DNA of 64,000 nt from Bilabrum cf. latius. Taxonomy: Eukaryota; Bigyra: Bicosoecida; Bigyra; Bicosoecida. The stretch covers positions 496,001 through 560,000 of the forward strand of contig OZ237763.1 of the NCBI GenBank assembly GCA_965178125.1. Reading direction: 5' to 3'. This document shows, one piece after another, positions 10,801-20,900 of the stretch. Under the pieces are notes generated by a model. It ran no database searches. It was not told the DNA's origin and was given only the letters and a program-made list of their open reading frames with translations. A program made the translations under genes and the position numbers. Within the stretch, counting starts at the first letter, position 1; each line of letters starts with the position of its first letter.

Positions 10801-12237
10801 CAGGTCAACAATGCCAGCAGCCCGCTCCGATCCAGAGGTATTCTAATGTCGACCGCAATCCCCGGAAGCCTATCGGTCGTAGATGTCAAGGCTCCAGGTC
10901 TTGTCACACCAGGATGCACTGATCGCTCGGACGCTTCTTATGACTCTAGGCTGGAACTGCAGAGCGGATTGAAGGTCATGTGGAGCCTGACCGGCAGCGC
11001 CGACCTGCAGTACGGAACAGCTGTTGTGCCAAGGTCCGGCAATGGCACGACGAGCTAGTACCTTCACGCTCGGGTGGTGAACGATGCGTCGCAAGGGTGG
11101 TTCGCCATCGGCTTCAACCCGAACGACGCCACCATGCCGGGCACGCATGCCGTGGTGGCCACGCTGGGAGCCGCATCGGCCGCGGACTCGGTGCGAGAGT
11201 ACGATCTGAGTGGACGGTCGGGCTTCGGGACTGGCATCACGATGGATGCAGAACCCAGCTTGAGCAATACGAGGCTGTACGAGCGAAATGGCAGCTGGGT
11301 GATGGAGTTCACGCGGGCCCTAGACACGGGTGACTCGGGCGACCACGTGTTGCCTGTTCGCCGGTCCGAGGGGGAGCTGTTCATGCTCATGGCCAAGCAC
11401 AGGTCGGCCAGCAGCATCGAGGGTAGCGGGGCGCACAGCGTGACCGACCGTTCCGTAGTGAGCGTGGACTTGAGCACAGGTGCGGTGGAGGCTGTGGCAT
11501 TGGCTGGGATGATCGTGGCGCACGGTGTTATGATGGGCCTGGCATGGGCCGTGCTGGTGCCCACTGGAGTGATCGCGGCGAGGTTCTGCAAGCAACTGGG
11601 AGTCACACCAGCCCTACCTAAGGCCGGAACTATCACGTCTGTTGCAGGTGCCAGTTCTGCTTCCGAGCCCGGGAATACTGATGAAGCGGAAGCCTCCTGC
11701 TGCGCAGCGCCGGCCAGCGCGCCTTGCTGGTATCGATTGCACTAGATTGCACAAGGGCTGGCAGTGGTGCTGACCATAATCGCATTCGCGCTGATCGCAA
11801 CTCATGTGGGCAGCGACGAGCACTTCACCAGCGGTCACTCAATCGTGGGGATCATCGTGGTAGTGCTTGCCCTCATCCAGGGGGTCCTCGGGGCCATCCG
11901 TCCGCACAAGGGGGAGCCCAGCCGGCCCATGTGGGAGATCGCGCACAAGGGCTTCGGGTATATCGCCAGCGTGCTGGGGCTGCTCGCTGTGATCCTGGGT
12001 GCAAATTTGGTATCGGATAAGGCTGGTATTCCCAGCCGTGGATGGGTAGGCGTGGCGTGCACAACTGCGGCCCTGTGGATTGTGGCGTTCCTCGTGCTGT
12101 TTGTGCTGGAGCGGTCGGGTGCGCCCAACGAGGTTGCAGTAGATGAGGCGACCAGCATGGGCAGACGACATGACTCTTCGGTGGCACAGCCTGCTTCACA
12201 GGTTACTGGCGGCAGCAAGAGTGCGGAGCTGGCCTGA
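7864..12237 (+). CDS. Secreted/membrane Cys-rich repeat protein with DOMON and cytochrome b561 domains
   Basis: A single exon of about 1,457 residues with TAG = Gln at 7879, 8044, 10642, 11056 and 11743. From ATG 7864 an N-terminal signal peptide is visible (MVYLYQAVCVASVLIANWFA), whose sixth residue is a TAG. Then come about 40 Cys-rich GCC2/GCC3-type repeats (CPAGTFSGANSSSC pattern, to ~10330), an EGF-like patch (CSGHGRC, CTCDVGHAGVRC) and a lineage repeat near IDASRVLVHSVGRGSV. A DOMON domain follows (WSLTGSADLQYG, then GWFAIGFNPND). Last is a cytochrome b561 core with haem-ligand-type His: MIVAHGVMMGLAW, then WYRLH, GHSIVGI and WEIAHKGFGY. Known DOMON-b561 proteins are transmembrane ferric or monodehydroascorbate reductases moving electrons across membranes; that activity is inferred. 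It ends at TGA 12235-12237. Without read-through the b561 helices would be split across three ORFs. Confidence 0.88.
8221..10250 (+). repeat. Coding tandem repeats, 240-bp unit (80 residues)
   Basis: Three consecutive 240-bp units (8221-8460, 8461-8700, 8701-8940) appear identical base for base. A fourth and fifth (from 8941 and 9181) differ in a few positions. Beyond 9360 the units are shuffled and shortened in 48- to 72-bp sub-blocks. Each unit encodes five Cys-pair modules with alternating CPAGMFSGANSSSC, CPAGTRWDADSSSC and CAPGRFSNGTTGSC types. The reading frame is kept throughout. Perfect identity at synonymous sites means recent expansion or conversion, so copy number is likely polymorphic. 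Confidence 0.92.
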
Positions 12238-13107
12238 ATGGACGGAGGCACTCGGGGGTGCAAATCAAAATAGGCTGCGGGTTCGTGCAGCCAGAAGCGT
12301 GGTCCAGGCTTCTATCCTCTCCCCAATAATGACAAACGTTTGCAGAGAGCTGGATGGACCCAGCCTCATGCCATTGGTGGTGGTGATCCGTGCCGATCAG
12401 CCGGGGCTATGTTACTTCAAGAAGTTGTACTCACCACACTTAAAGTTCAAACTCAGGTCGGTTACGTTTGAGACATCGGTAAGCTTGCCGGCAGCCGTCG
12501 CCCAGCTAGTGCGGTGCAAACAGCTGCAACTTGAAGGGGTGCTCGGAGGGAGTCCTAAATGTCATCAGCCGGAGTGTAACTGCATCGCCAGTCGCTGCGC
12601 CACGGCCGACTGCACCGACTGGCTCCGTAGGCGTTTGTCCAGACGCCTGGAGTGCCGTGCACTCTGCGGTGACGGAGGCCAACACGACCACGACCGCCTA
12701 CAGTGCCCGGGGGCTCGCTGAGCATGTGTTCCGAAACAAAGACCCTTTCGGCCAATGGAGTGACGAGGTGCTGCAGCGCCTGTGCGGCGAGTGATGAATC
12801 CTGCAGCACCGCACGAGGAACCGAGAATATGGAGTGGAGCCGATGGACGGTCTGGGACCGGGACTGAGGGCAAGGTCTCAGTGGGTTGATGCCCGTATAG
12901 ATATGACTCGGGCTGGTGCTTGGCTGGACATCCACTGGCAGCTTGCAAGCGAGCATGATCGAGCGGAACGGTAGTAGAAAGCCGCCCGCCAGCTCTTCGC
13001 GAGTAAAGATTCTGGCCAGGCGGGGTTCCGGTTTTGGTCACCGTGCAGTCACATGCGAGAACGGCGCAAACTACCAGGTTTCAACATCGCGTCGATCGTA
13101 TGCAGAG
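12238..13107. other. Intergenic with possible decayed LRR-like coding remnants
   Basis: No complete gene is supported. In one plus frame, about 12425-12560 reads like a leucine-rich repeat pair (LKFKLRSVTFE, then LVRCKQLQLEGVLG). In another frame, 12600-12795 ends in HVFRNKDPFGQWSDEVLQRLCGE before TGA. The frames do not join without a shift, so if these are real they are a pseudogene or unrecognised exons of the LRR/ankyrin family next door. A promoter for the ankyrin cluster must also lie near 13000. Confidence 0.25.
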
Positions 13108-14534
13108 ATGGAAGCGTACAAAATAGTCAGAGAGCTATCATCAGCAAAGGATAAATCGGGTGCTCTAGAGAAGCTACGAGCCTACGTTGGGAACCAAAGT
13201 AGCGACTGGAAGGATGAAGTCGACGTAAGCTTTCCATTAGAGCTGTGCGCTCTTTCAAGGTTAGGAGTAGACTGCTACATGCTAGATTGCGCCTAAATCC
13301 TCGTCGATATTCTGCAGTGTTTAGATCAGGCGCTTTTGTACAAGGCAATCTACATCAAGGATGCCCTGACTCGGAGAAAGGCCGTGCAGATCGTACTTGA
13401 CGCTGGCGTTTCCGTTGACTGGGTGGTAAGATTTGCTTGACTTGACCTGGACAGCAGCGTTCCTGGCGTGGCGTGGTGGCCTCCTGATGATCGTATAGCG
13501 CTTTTCTGCATTTTGAGAGTCGCAGCTTTCTGATGGCAGCTAGGTGAACATTTTGTAGCATACCAACGACCCGTTTGTATTGCAAATCATGCTTGACCAT
13601 GGGGCAGATCCCAACCTGCTATGTGATCGCGCCGACCGAAGCCTAGCTTGGGACGTGAGAGCCAGCCCTGAAAGGGGGAGACGGACGCCTAAAGTCGTCA
13701 GCGAAGCAGCCTATCGTCCAAATTGCCTGCTTGTTGTCTTTGTATCTGCAAAATACCACGCAGAATCCTGGCGAGAACGTGCCACCGCTCCATCAGGCCT
13801 GCATCAACAAGGACGCCGTGGTGGCGGCGGTTCTGCTCCGCGGCGGTGCAGACCCAGCGGTCCGGTCACCTGGTCTCACAGCTGACTAGTGCTGTAGTAT
13901 GGATGAGCGAACGCCCGCGGAGCTGGTTGGTTGGTTCTCCAGAATGACAGACACGTCTGACAGGTGGTGCCGTTGGCGCACTGACCACTACGACAATACA
14001 CCCAACCAGGAGCAGACGAGGCTAGAGGCGGCCCTGCGCAAGGGGGGCAACAGCAGGAAGAAGTGCCTGAAAGAAGTGGTGAAGGAGTTCAAGGGGGAGA
14101 TCAAGCTGCGCTTCCCGGACTTCTTCTACACACCGCGCCGTATGCGCCTCGCGCAGCACCGCATGGCTTGGGGGGCCAGAAGGGATGCGGGCTTGGTGTT
14201 CCAGGCGGCGAGCGAGGGCAGGCCGCTGGAGCTGGCCAAGCGGCTGAGGCTGGGGATGTTGGCGGGGGGTCTGGAGCAGACGGGGCCATCCCGGAAGGAC
14301 GGGCGCGAGGTGACTCTGCTGACTGCCGTTGAGGAAGGCGGGCACGATGAATGCGTCAAGGTGCTTGCGAGGGTGTACGGCAGCAGGCTCGATGCGGCGA
14401 GGGGTCGCGGGGTCGCAATGATGCCGTCGGGTAGTGGGAAAAGGAAGAGAAAAAAGAGAAAGAAGGGGAGCGAGGCGGTCGCAGAGAAGGATAGTGCACA
14501 TGAGCTCGCTGGCGATGAGAAAACAGTCGGATAA
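13108..14534 (+). CDS. Ankyrin repeat protein, copy 1 of a tandem cluster
   Basis: Four exons can be drawn by hand: 13108-13224, 13318-13425, 13559-13654 and 13764-14534, all phase 0, with donors GTAAGC, GTAAGA and GTGAGA and acceptors CTGCAG, TTGTAG and ACGCAG. The product is about 363 residues. Ankyrin-type pieces follow in order: ALLYKAIYIKDALTRRKAVQ, then FVLQIMLDHGADPNLL and PPLHQACINKDAVVAAVLLRGGADPAV. A basic region (RKKCLKEVVKEFKGEIKLRF) leads to a C-terminal module also found in the LRR gene at 44626. A lysine-rich end (KRKRKKRKKGS) looks like a nuclear localisation signal. One TAG is read through at 13887-13889; the stop is TAA at 14532. From 13999 on it is identical to copy 2. Function unknown beyond protein binding. 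Exon borders are inferred from splice signals and paralogue alignment. Confidence 0.7.
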
Positions 14535-17500
14535 TCACGATGCCAGTGGTGGGACTATGGCAGGGGCAACGACAAGGTTCAAAGAACTTCCCATCCAAGC
14601 GATGACAGAGTCGAGAAGCACTCGCGCCATAATCCCGAATCGGATTGCCGATCCGCCGCTGGTGGCGTCATGTTCCCAGGTCCCGTTCCTGCACCGCATC
14701 TTTCTCACACCGCTCTTTCCAAGCTACATTTCCGCTTGTTGTACCACGCCACAGTGAAATCGCGCATACTCAACAGCATGGCTGCCCCGATAATCGACTT
14801 GTTTGGCGATGCGAAGGAGCCAATGGAGGGACGCCTCGATCGCCTGGCTGAACTAGTTAGGCTGTCGCCAGAGCTCTACTTCACTCCAAATGTGCGGTCT
14901 ATTGTCTAATGGATGCCATTCAATTCACTTATTTTCAGCACCTGTATGGAGCATTATAGTCTTTTGGCTTTGTACGACCGCAGGATCCATCCCAATCGGT
15001 GCTGTACAGAGCCTCACGTTTCGAGGATGCATCTTTCCGGAGACAAGCCATGCGCAAGCTCCTGCGTTTGGGAGCCCCGTCATATTACTTTGTTAGAGCT
15101 TGCAACGGTCAAGGAATGCAACCCTTTTGAAGTGTCAGCCGGCAACGCTAACTTCAATCGTGTTTACCTGCCGTCCTTGCAGAGTGACAACGCCGACAGT
15201 TTCAACTTGCTCTCGCTATGCGATGATCCATATGTATTACAGCTTGTACTAGAACATGGTGGCCAGCCGAACGGCGAGTGCTTTCTGCAACAACGCGAAG
15301 CTTACGTCGTGAGGCACGTATTAGCGAACGCACCGGAGACATGCACTGTCTGGCAAGTCATTTGACTCCGGTCCGAAGTATATGAATATTTCTTATACTC
15401 GCAGAAGGGGATAGAATGTCTGCCACCGCTCCATCAGGCTTGCGTGAATCGTGATGCTGTTGCCGTGGCTGTTTTGCTGCGCGGCGGTGCTGACCCGGCG
15501 ATCAAATCAAAGGGGGTCACCGATTACCTCGACGGGGAGGAGCGCACACCTGCGCAGCTGGTCGGTTGTTATTCGTACGGGACTGGCACCTCAAACGGGT
15601 GGCAGGACTGGGGTAAAAAACAAGACAAAACACCCAACCAGGAGCAGACGAGGCTAGAGGCGGCCCTGCGCAAGGGGGGCAACAGCAGGAAGAAGTGCCT
15701 GAAAGAAGTGGTGAAGGAGTTCAAGGGGGAGATCAAGCTGCGCTTCCCGGACTTCTTCTACACACCGCGCCGTATGCGCCTCGCGCAGCACCGCATGGCT
15801 TGGGGGGCCAGAAGGGATGCGGGCTTGGTGTTCCAGGCGGCGAGCGAGGGCAGGCCGCTGGAGCTGGCCAAGCGGCTGAGGCTGGGGATGTTGGCGGGGG
15901 GTCTGGAGCAGACGGGGCCATCCCGGAAGGACGGGCGCGAGGTGACTCTGCTGACTGCCGTTGAGGAAGGCGGGCACGATGAATGCGTCAAGGTGCTTGC
16001 GAGGGTGTACGGCAGCAGGCTCGATGCGGCGAGGGGTCGCGGGGTCGCAATGATGCCGTCGGGTAGTGGGAAAAGGAAGAGAAAAAAGAGAAAGAAGGGG
16101 AGCGAGGCGGTCGCAGAGAAGGATAGTGCACATGAGCTCGCTGGCGATGAGAAAACAGTCGGATAATCACGATGCCAGTGGTGGGACTATGGCAGGGGCA
16201 ACGACAAGGTTCAAAGAACTTCCCATCCAAGCGATGACAGAGTCGAGAAGCACTCGCGCCATAATCCCGAATCGGATTGCCGATCCGCCGCTGGTGGCGT
16301 CATGTTCCCAGGTCCCGTTCCTGCACCGCATCTTTCTCACACCGCTCTTTCCAAGCTACATTTCCGCTTGTTGTACCACGCCACAGTGAAATCGCGCATA
16401 CTCAACAGCATGGCTGCCCCGATAATCGACTTGTTTGGCGATGCGAAGGAGCCAATGGAGGGACGCCTCGATCGCCTGGCTGAACTAGTTAGGCTGTCGC
16501 CAGAGCTCTACTTCACTCCAAATGTGCGGTCTATTGTCTAATGGATGCCATTCAATTCACTTATTTTCAGCACCTGTATGGAGCATTATAGTCTTTTGGC
16601 TTTGTACGACCGCAGGATCCATCCCAATCGGTGCTGTACAGAGCCTCACGTTTCGAGGATGCATCTTTCCGGAGACAAGCCATGCGCAAGCTCCTGCGTT
16701 TGGGAGCCCCGTCATATTACTTTGTTAGAGCTTGCAACGGTCAAGGAATGCAACCCTTTTGAAGTGTCAGCCGGCAACGCTAACTTCAATCGTGTTTACC
16801 TGCCGTCCTTGCAGAGTGACAACGCCGACAGTTTCAACTTGCTCTCGCTATGCGATGATCCATATGTATTACAGCTTGTACTAGAACATGGTGGCCAGCC
16901 GAACGGCGAGTGCTTTCTGCAACAACGCGAAGCTTACGTCGTGAGGCACGTATTAGCGAACGCACCGGAGACATGCACTGTCTGGCAAGTCATTTGACTC
17001 CGGTCCGAAGTATATGAATATTTCTTATACTCGCAGAAGGGGATAGAATGTCTGCCACCGCTCCATCAGGCTTGCGTGAATCGTGATGCTGTTGCCGTGG
17101 CTGTTTTGCTGCGCGGCGGTGCTGACCCGGCGATCAAATCAAAGGGGGTCACCGATTACCTCGACGGGGAGGAGCGCACACCTGCGCAGCTGGTCGGTTG
17201 TTATTCGTACGGGACTGGCACCTCAAACGGGTGGCAGGACTGGGGTAAAAAACAAGACAAAACACCCAACCAGGAGCAGACGAGGCTAGAGGCGGCCCTG
17301 CGCAAGGGGGGCAACAGCAGGAAGAAGTGCCTGAAAGAAGTGGTGAAGGAGTTCAAGGGGGAGATCAAGCTGCGCTTCCCGGACTTCTTCTACACACCGC
17401 GCCGTATGCGCCTCGCGCAGCACCGCATGGCTTGGGGGGCCAGAAGGGATGCGGGCATGGTGTTCCAGGCGGCGAGCGAGGGCAGGCCGCTGGAGCTGGC

Positions 17501-17632
17501 CAAGCGACTGAGGCTGGGGATGTTGGCGGGGGGTCTGGAGCAGACGGGGCCATCCCGGAAGGACGGGCGCGAGGTGACTCTGCTGACTGCCGCCGAGGAA
17601 GGCGGGCACGATGAATGCGTCAAGGTGCTTGC
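13999..17632 (+). repeat. 1632-bp tandem duplication (2.2 copies) spanning the ankyrin genes
   Basis: Copy A is 13999-15630, copy B 15631-17262, and a partial copy C runs 17263-17632. A and B show no difference that I can find by eye, including introns and intergenic DNA. Partial copy C differs from A and B by about four substitutions (for example near 17457, 17506 and 17591). The unit begins inside the last exon (CACCCAACCAGGAGCAGACG) and ends at the same place in the next gene, so each junction falls in coding sequence and preserves the frame. Confidence 0.95.
14778..16166 (+). CDS. Ankyrin repeat protein, copy 2 (chimeric)
   Basis: Exons 14778-14891, 14939-15091, 15183 to about 15347 and 15405-16166 give about 397 residues. 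The first exon (MAAPIIDLFGDAKEPMEG) and exons 2-3 match copy 3. The last exon from 15631 to the TAA at 16164 matches copy 1. Ankyrin pieces: SVLYRASRFEDASFRRQAMR, then PYVLQLVLEHGGQPNGE and PPLHQACVNRDAVAVAVLLR. An in-frame TAG at 14957-14959 lies in exon 2 (GAL-Q-SFGFV). The donor of intron 3 is uncertain; GT at 15348 and at 15357 both keep phase. The pattern of identity shows that this gene arose by recombination between copies 1 and 3. Confidence 0.68.
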
Positions 17633-17762
17633 CAAAGCTTAGAGGTTCGCAGCGGACAAGCTGGGGCATGGCGGGCACAGGCACCACCACAAGAAGCACA
17701 AGCAGCACAAGAAGCACAAGAAGAAACACGGGACAGCAAAGGCAGGCACGGGGGGCTCTTGA
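16410..17762 (+). CDS. Ankyrin repeat protein, copy 3, with His/Lys-rich tail
   Basis: Exons 16410-16523, 16571-16723, 16815 to about 16979 and 17037-17762 mirror copy 2 at +1632 bp. The body matches copy 2 up to about 17632. It then diverges: after ...VKVLAKA comes a TAG (17640-17642, Gln), followed by RFAADKLGHGGHRHHHKKHK and further His/Lys repeats, ending in TGA at 17760-17762. The basic end replaces the KRKRKKRKK end of copies 1 and 2. It is convergent with the HECT gene, whose stop is 175 bp away. The His-rich tail could bind metal or nucleic acid; that is a guess. Confidence 0.68.
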
Positions 17763-17936
17763 TTTGTGATGGTTTCCACATCGATTTGGGCCAGTCGGGC
17801 GAGGCGCGATGCCCGCTAGACACGGGTCCTACTGGATCTATTTGTCTTGAGGCAAGCACAGCACACACTCGTTCAACACGCGTATCAAATAAGATCCGTC
17901 TAAGGTGTAGCTGTTCATTCACAAATGCACTGCATA
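17763..17936. other. Convergent 3' intergenic gap
   Basis: These 174 bp separate the TGA of ankyrin copy 3 from the TGA (minus strand) of the HECT ligase. No gene is seen. It must contain the 3' ends of two converging transcripts. Confidence 0.6.
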
Positions 17937-20900
17937 TCACGCGTTCTGCCGGAATCCCCCGAGTCCATCGCTGATCGAGTAGATCGCCTCGAGCACCTTC
18001 CGCTTGGTGACTTCCACGCTGGAGTACTCCGGCAATGACAGCTCGTACGAGCAAACGCGGCAAGTCAATGGTAGATCATCAGCTGATTCCAGCCCATGGC
18101 GGGGGTGCCTCTTGTTGATCTGCAGCGGCCGCGGCCGCAGACCGCTGAATCCATCCGCGGGCAGCCGAGACGAGGCAGTGGCAAACTCCAAAAATAGCTT
18201 CCGTTCCTTTTGCTCCAGCTAGGACAGCACCAGAGTGAGGTGCCGCACGGGCGGGTCAGACACATCGTACCGAAATTGCTCGCTGCGGTGGAAGGTCAGA
18301 GCCTTTCCAATGGCAGCAGGGGTCCACAAATGATCCGTGGCACCTGCAGACCGCGAGTCGGACAGCAGGTCGGCCAGCTCATCTGGGCTGAACATTCTTA
18401 GGGCAGTTGGGTCTGCCACGCACTGGTAGCCGTGCAGAAACGCGCGCGCCTGCGCCACCGCCGGTTTGACCACCATCCTGTCCACAAGCGCAGACACAAA
18501 CTCCCGCAGGCACCTGGTATCCACGTCACGGTCAGCTCCCCCCGGGCACAGCTCGACAGGCGGAGACCCCACTTCCCACGTCAGGCAGTAGAGATCCAGC
18601 TGATCCTGGACGTATTGCTTCAGCGGGGCGTCTCCCCGGAGCTCGGCCTCGTCCAAGGCGTGCAGCAGCCTCTGCAGCGCGTGGCACGTGCCGGCCATGT
18701 CAGGCTCCACCTCGGCCAGGTCACTCAGGTTGAGCGGGCGGCCCGTGAGCAGCTTGCAGAAAGCGGGAGATAGGGGCAGATCCAGCACGTCGTGGTGCCC
18801 GTCCTGCAGTGCCTTGGCAACCGCCCGCCCGGCCAGAACGAACGTGTCTAGCACGCGAGCGGTGGCGCCTGCGGCATCGCTCTGCGGCGCCTTGCCCGAC
18901 ACTTTCGATGCTGACGCGCTGGGAGAGCCACCCTCGGAGCTGGCAGGCTCCATGGTTGGAAGCGGCTGGGGAAATAGGCCGTTGGGGGCGTACGCGTACT
19001 CCACACCGCTCATCGAGTTGAGTTCTTTCGCAACGATGGACATCATCGACTCCGTCCGGACAGTCGCAGCCGCAGAGTCCCCACGTGTGGTTGCGGGCTA
19101 GTCGGTCCCTTCGCCGTGAGCAGCTGCAGCTTTGGCTACGCCCAGCTCTGCATCCACCGCGCTAGCAGTGCTCCCAACCTGGATGAGGGTGGCTTCGCCG
19201 TCCAAGTCGCCGAGGTCGACACCATCCTGTTGGTCCTCATCCATGGCTTGCTGCTGCTCCTCCTTCTGCACATTGCGCCACAGACCGAGGTCTGTCTATT
19301 GCAAAGAGCGGAATAGCAGCGTGTAGAACTCCCTCGTCACGCCCTCGCCATGGGCATCCTCCCCTTCGAACGTGACGTTCAGCACCGCCGCGCGACGGCC
19401 CAGCGAATCCTGCCCCTCTGACCTCTTGGGATCCACGCAGGCGGATCGCACGACTTCGAGCGAAGACTCTTTTACGCACGAGGCATACACGCTCATCGTG
19501 CGCGGATCAACCTCCGGCGATGGTCTCACAGCCACGCTTGCCTCGATGGCACCGGCTCCAGACGATGGCCCCGACTCGGTCTCAATCCCAGCAGCGTGAG
19601 GGAGAGGCATGATGGAATCAGACATGCGCGCGCGTTCCTGCATCTTCTGCTGCTGAAACTCCTGAAAGGAGTACATCGGGGCGCACCACCAGCGGAACGC
19701 GTGCGCAGCCGAAGCCACGAGCCCCCTTCCTCTCGCCACGGTTAGCTTGAGCTCGTGCTGCAGGAACCGTTCAGGGTCCGAGTCTCGCTTTCTGGCTCGT
19801 TTTGCAGCATCCTCGGCAGAGTCTCCTGGATGAGCAGTACCTAGCTCGTGCTGCACGTGCAGCAGCGCTCTGCTCCTGCCGAATCCCAAGGCAAAGAACA
19901 CACGGCGCCTCAGCGCCAGAGGCAAAAGCCTGGGCTCGATCTTCGGCAGCAGTGTGCTCCATCGCGGGACCGCTGCGAACGCGAGCGAGACGTTGTCCTT
20001 GATCTGCTGCTGCAACCGGTCTGCCAGCTGTTCGATGGCAGTGGCAGCAGGCGGCAGCAGACGGTTCTCCTGCTGTGCGCGAGCCTCGGCCGAGAGCCCT
20101 CCCACGCCGCCCGTCCCACCGGATTGGTCGGCAGCAACCTCAGGAGCCAGGGCGCAGATTAGCTGCATGGCGCGGAGAGCAGACGAGACGGGCACGTTGG
20201 AACTCGCAATGCGCGAAGACACTTTGCTCATCTTGTTCCTTTTGGCCTGCTTTGCGTCTGGGCCCGTAGTATCGGCTTTCATCTTGTCCTTTGCTGCGGC
20301 AAGCAGCTGCGAGTACCTGGGATCCTTGGCCTTTGCAATTGGCTGTCCACTGCCGGCTTGATTCCCGTCGCTGTTGTCCGAGTCATCATCGTAGTCATAC
20401 GGCAGTTCCCGGCGGCCGTAGACAGTGGGAGCCCCGGGTATAGACTGCACAGTGCGCCAGGCGTCTGGCAGCGACATGGCTTCCTGCCGCGCCCTTTGAA
20501 GTGTAAGCAGGATGCCAGCTGCGGTTGGAGTGCGAGTCGCGTGCTTCGATGAGCAGTCCACCGTAGAAGGTGCCGCGACCGCAGCAGTATTGCAGGCATT
20601 TGCATTAGCGGGATAGATCTCGCTGCTAGCCCCAGCTGTCCCAGCACCAGATGCTGCCGATCTCTTCTCCCTACCCTCGATGGCCTCGTCTTCTGTTGCC
20701 TGACTGCCTGATGCAGAGGGCCCCAACCCCTAGGGGGCGTCCATGCTGATCGCGGTATACCGGCATAGAGCGGTGGTTGGAGCCTCATACCATTCGCAAG
20801 ACTAAGTGGCCCCAGCTGCCTCACTAGGCAGCGGGCTGTCACTGCCATCGCCCAAGGCGGCAGCCATGCGCTACGCAAGCTCCTGTGCGACTCTGACACG

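Noticed and set aside
13108-17762. Horizontal transfer or transposon origin for the ankyrin triplication
   Set aside because: No terminal repeats, target-site duplications or transposase. The breakpoints fall in homologous exon sequence, so homologous unequal exchange explains it.
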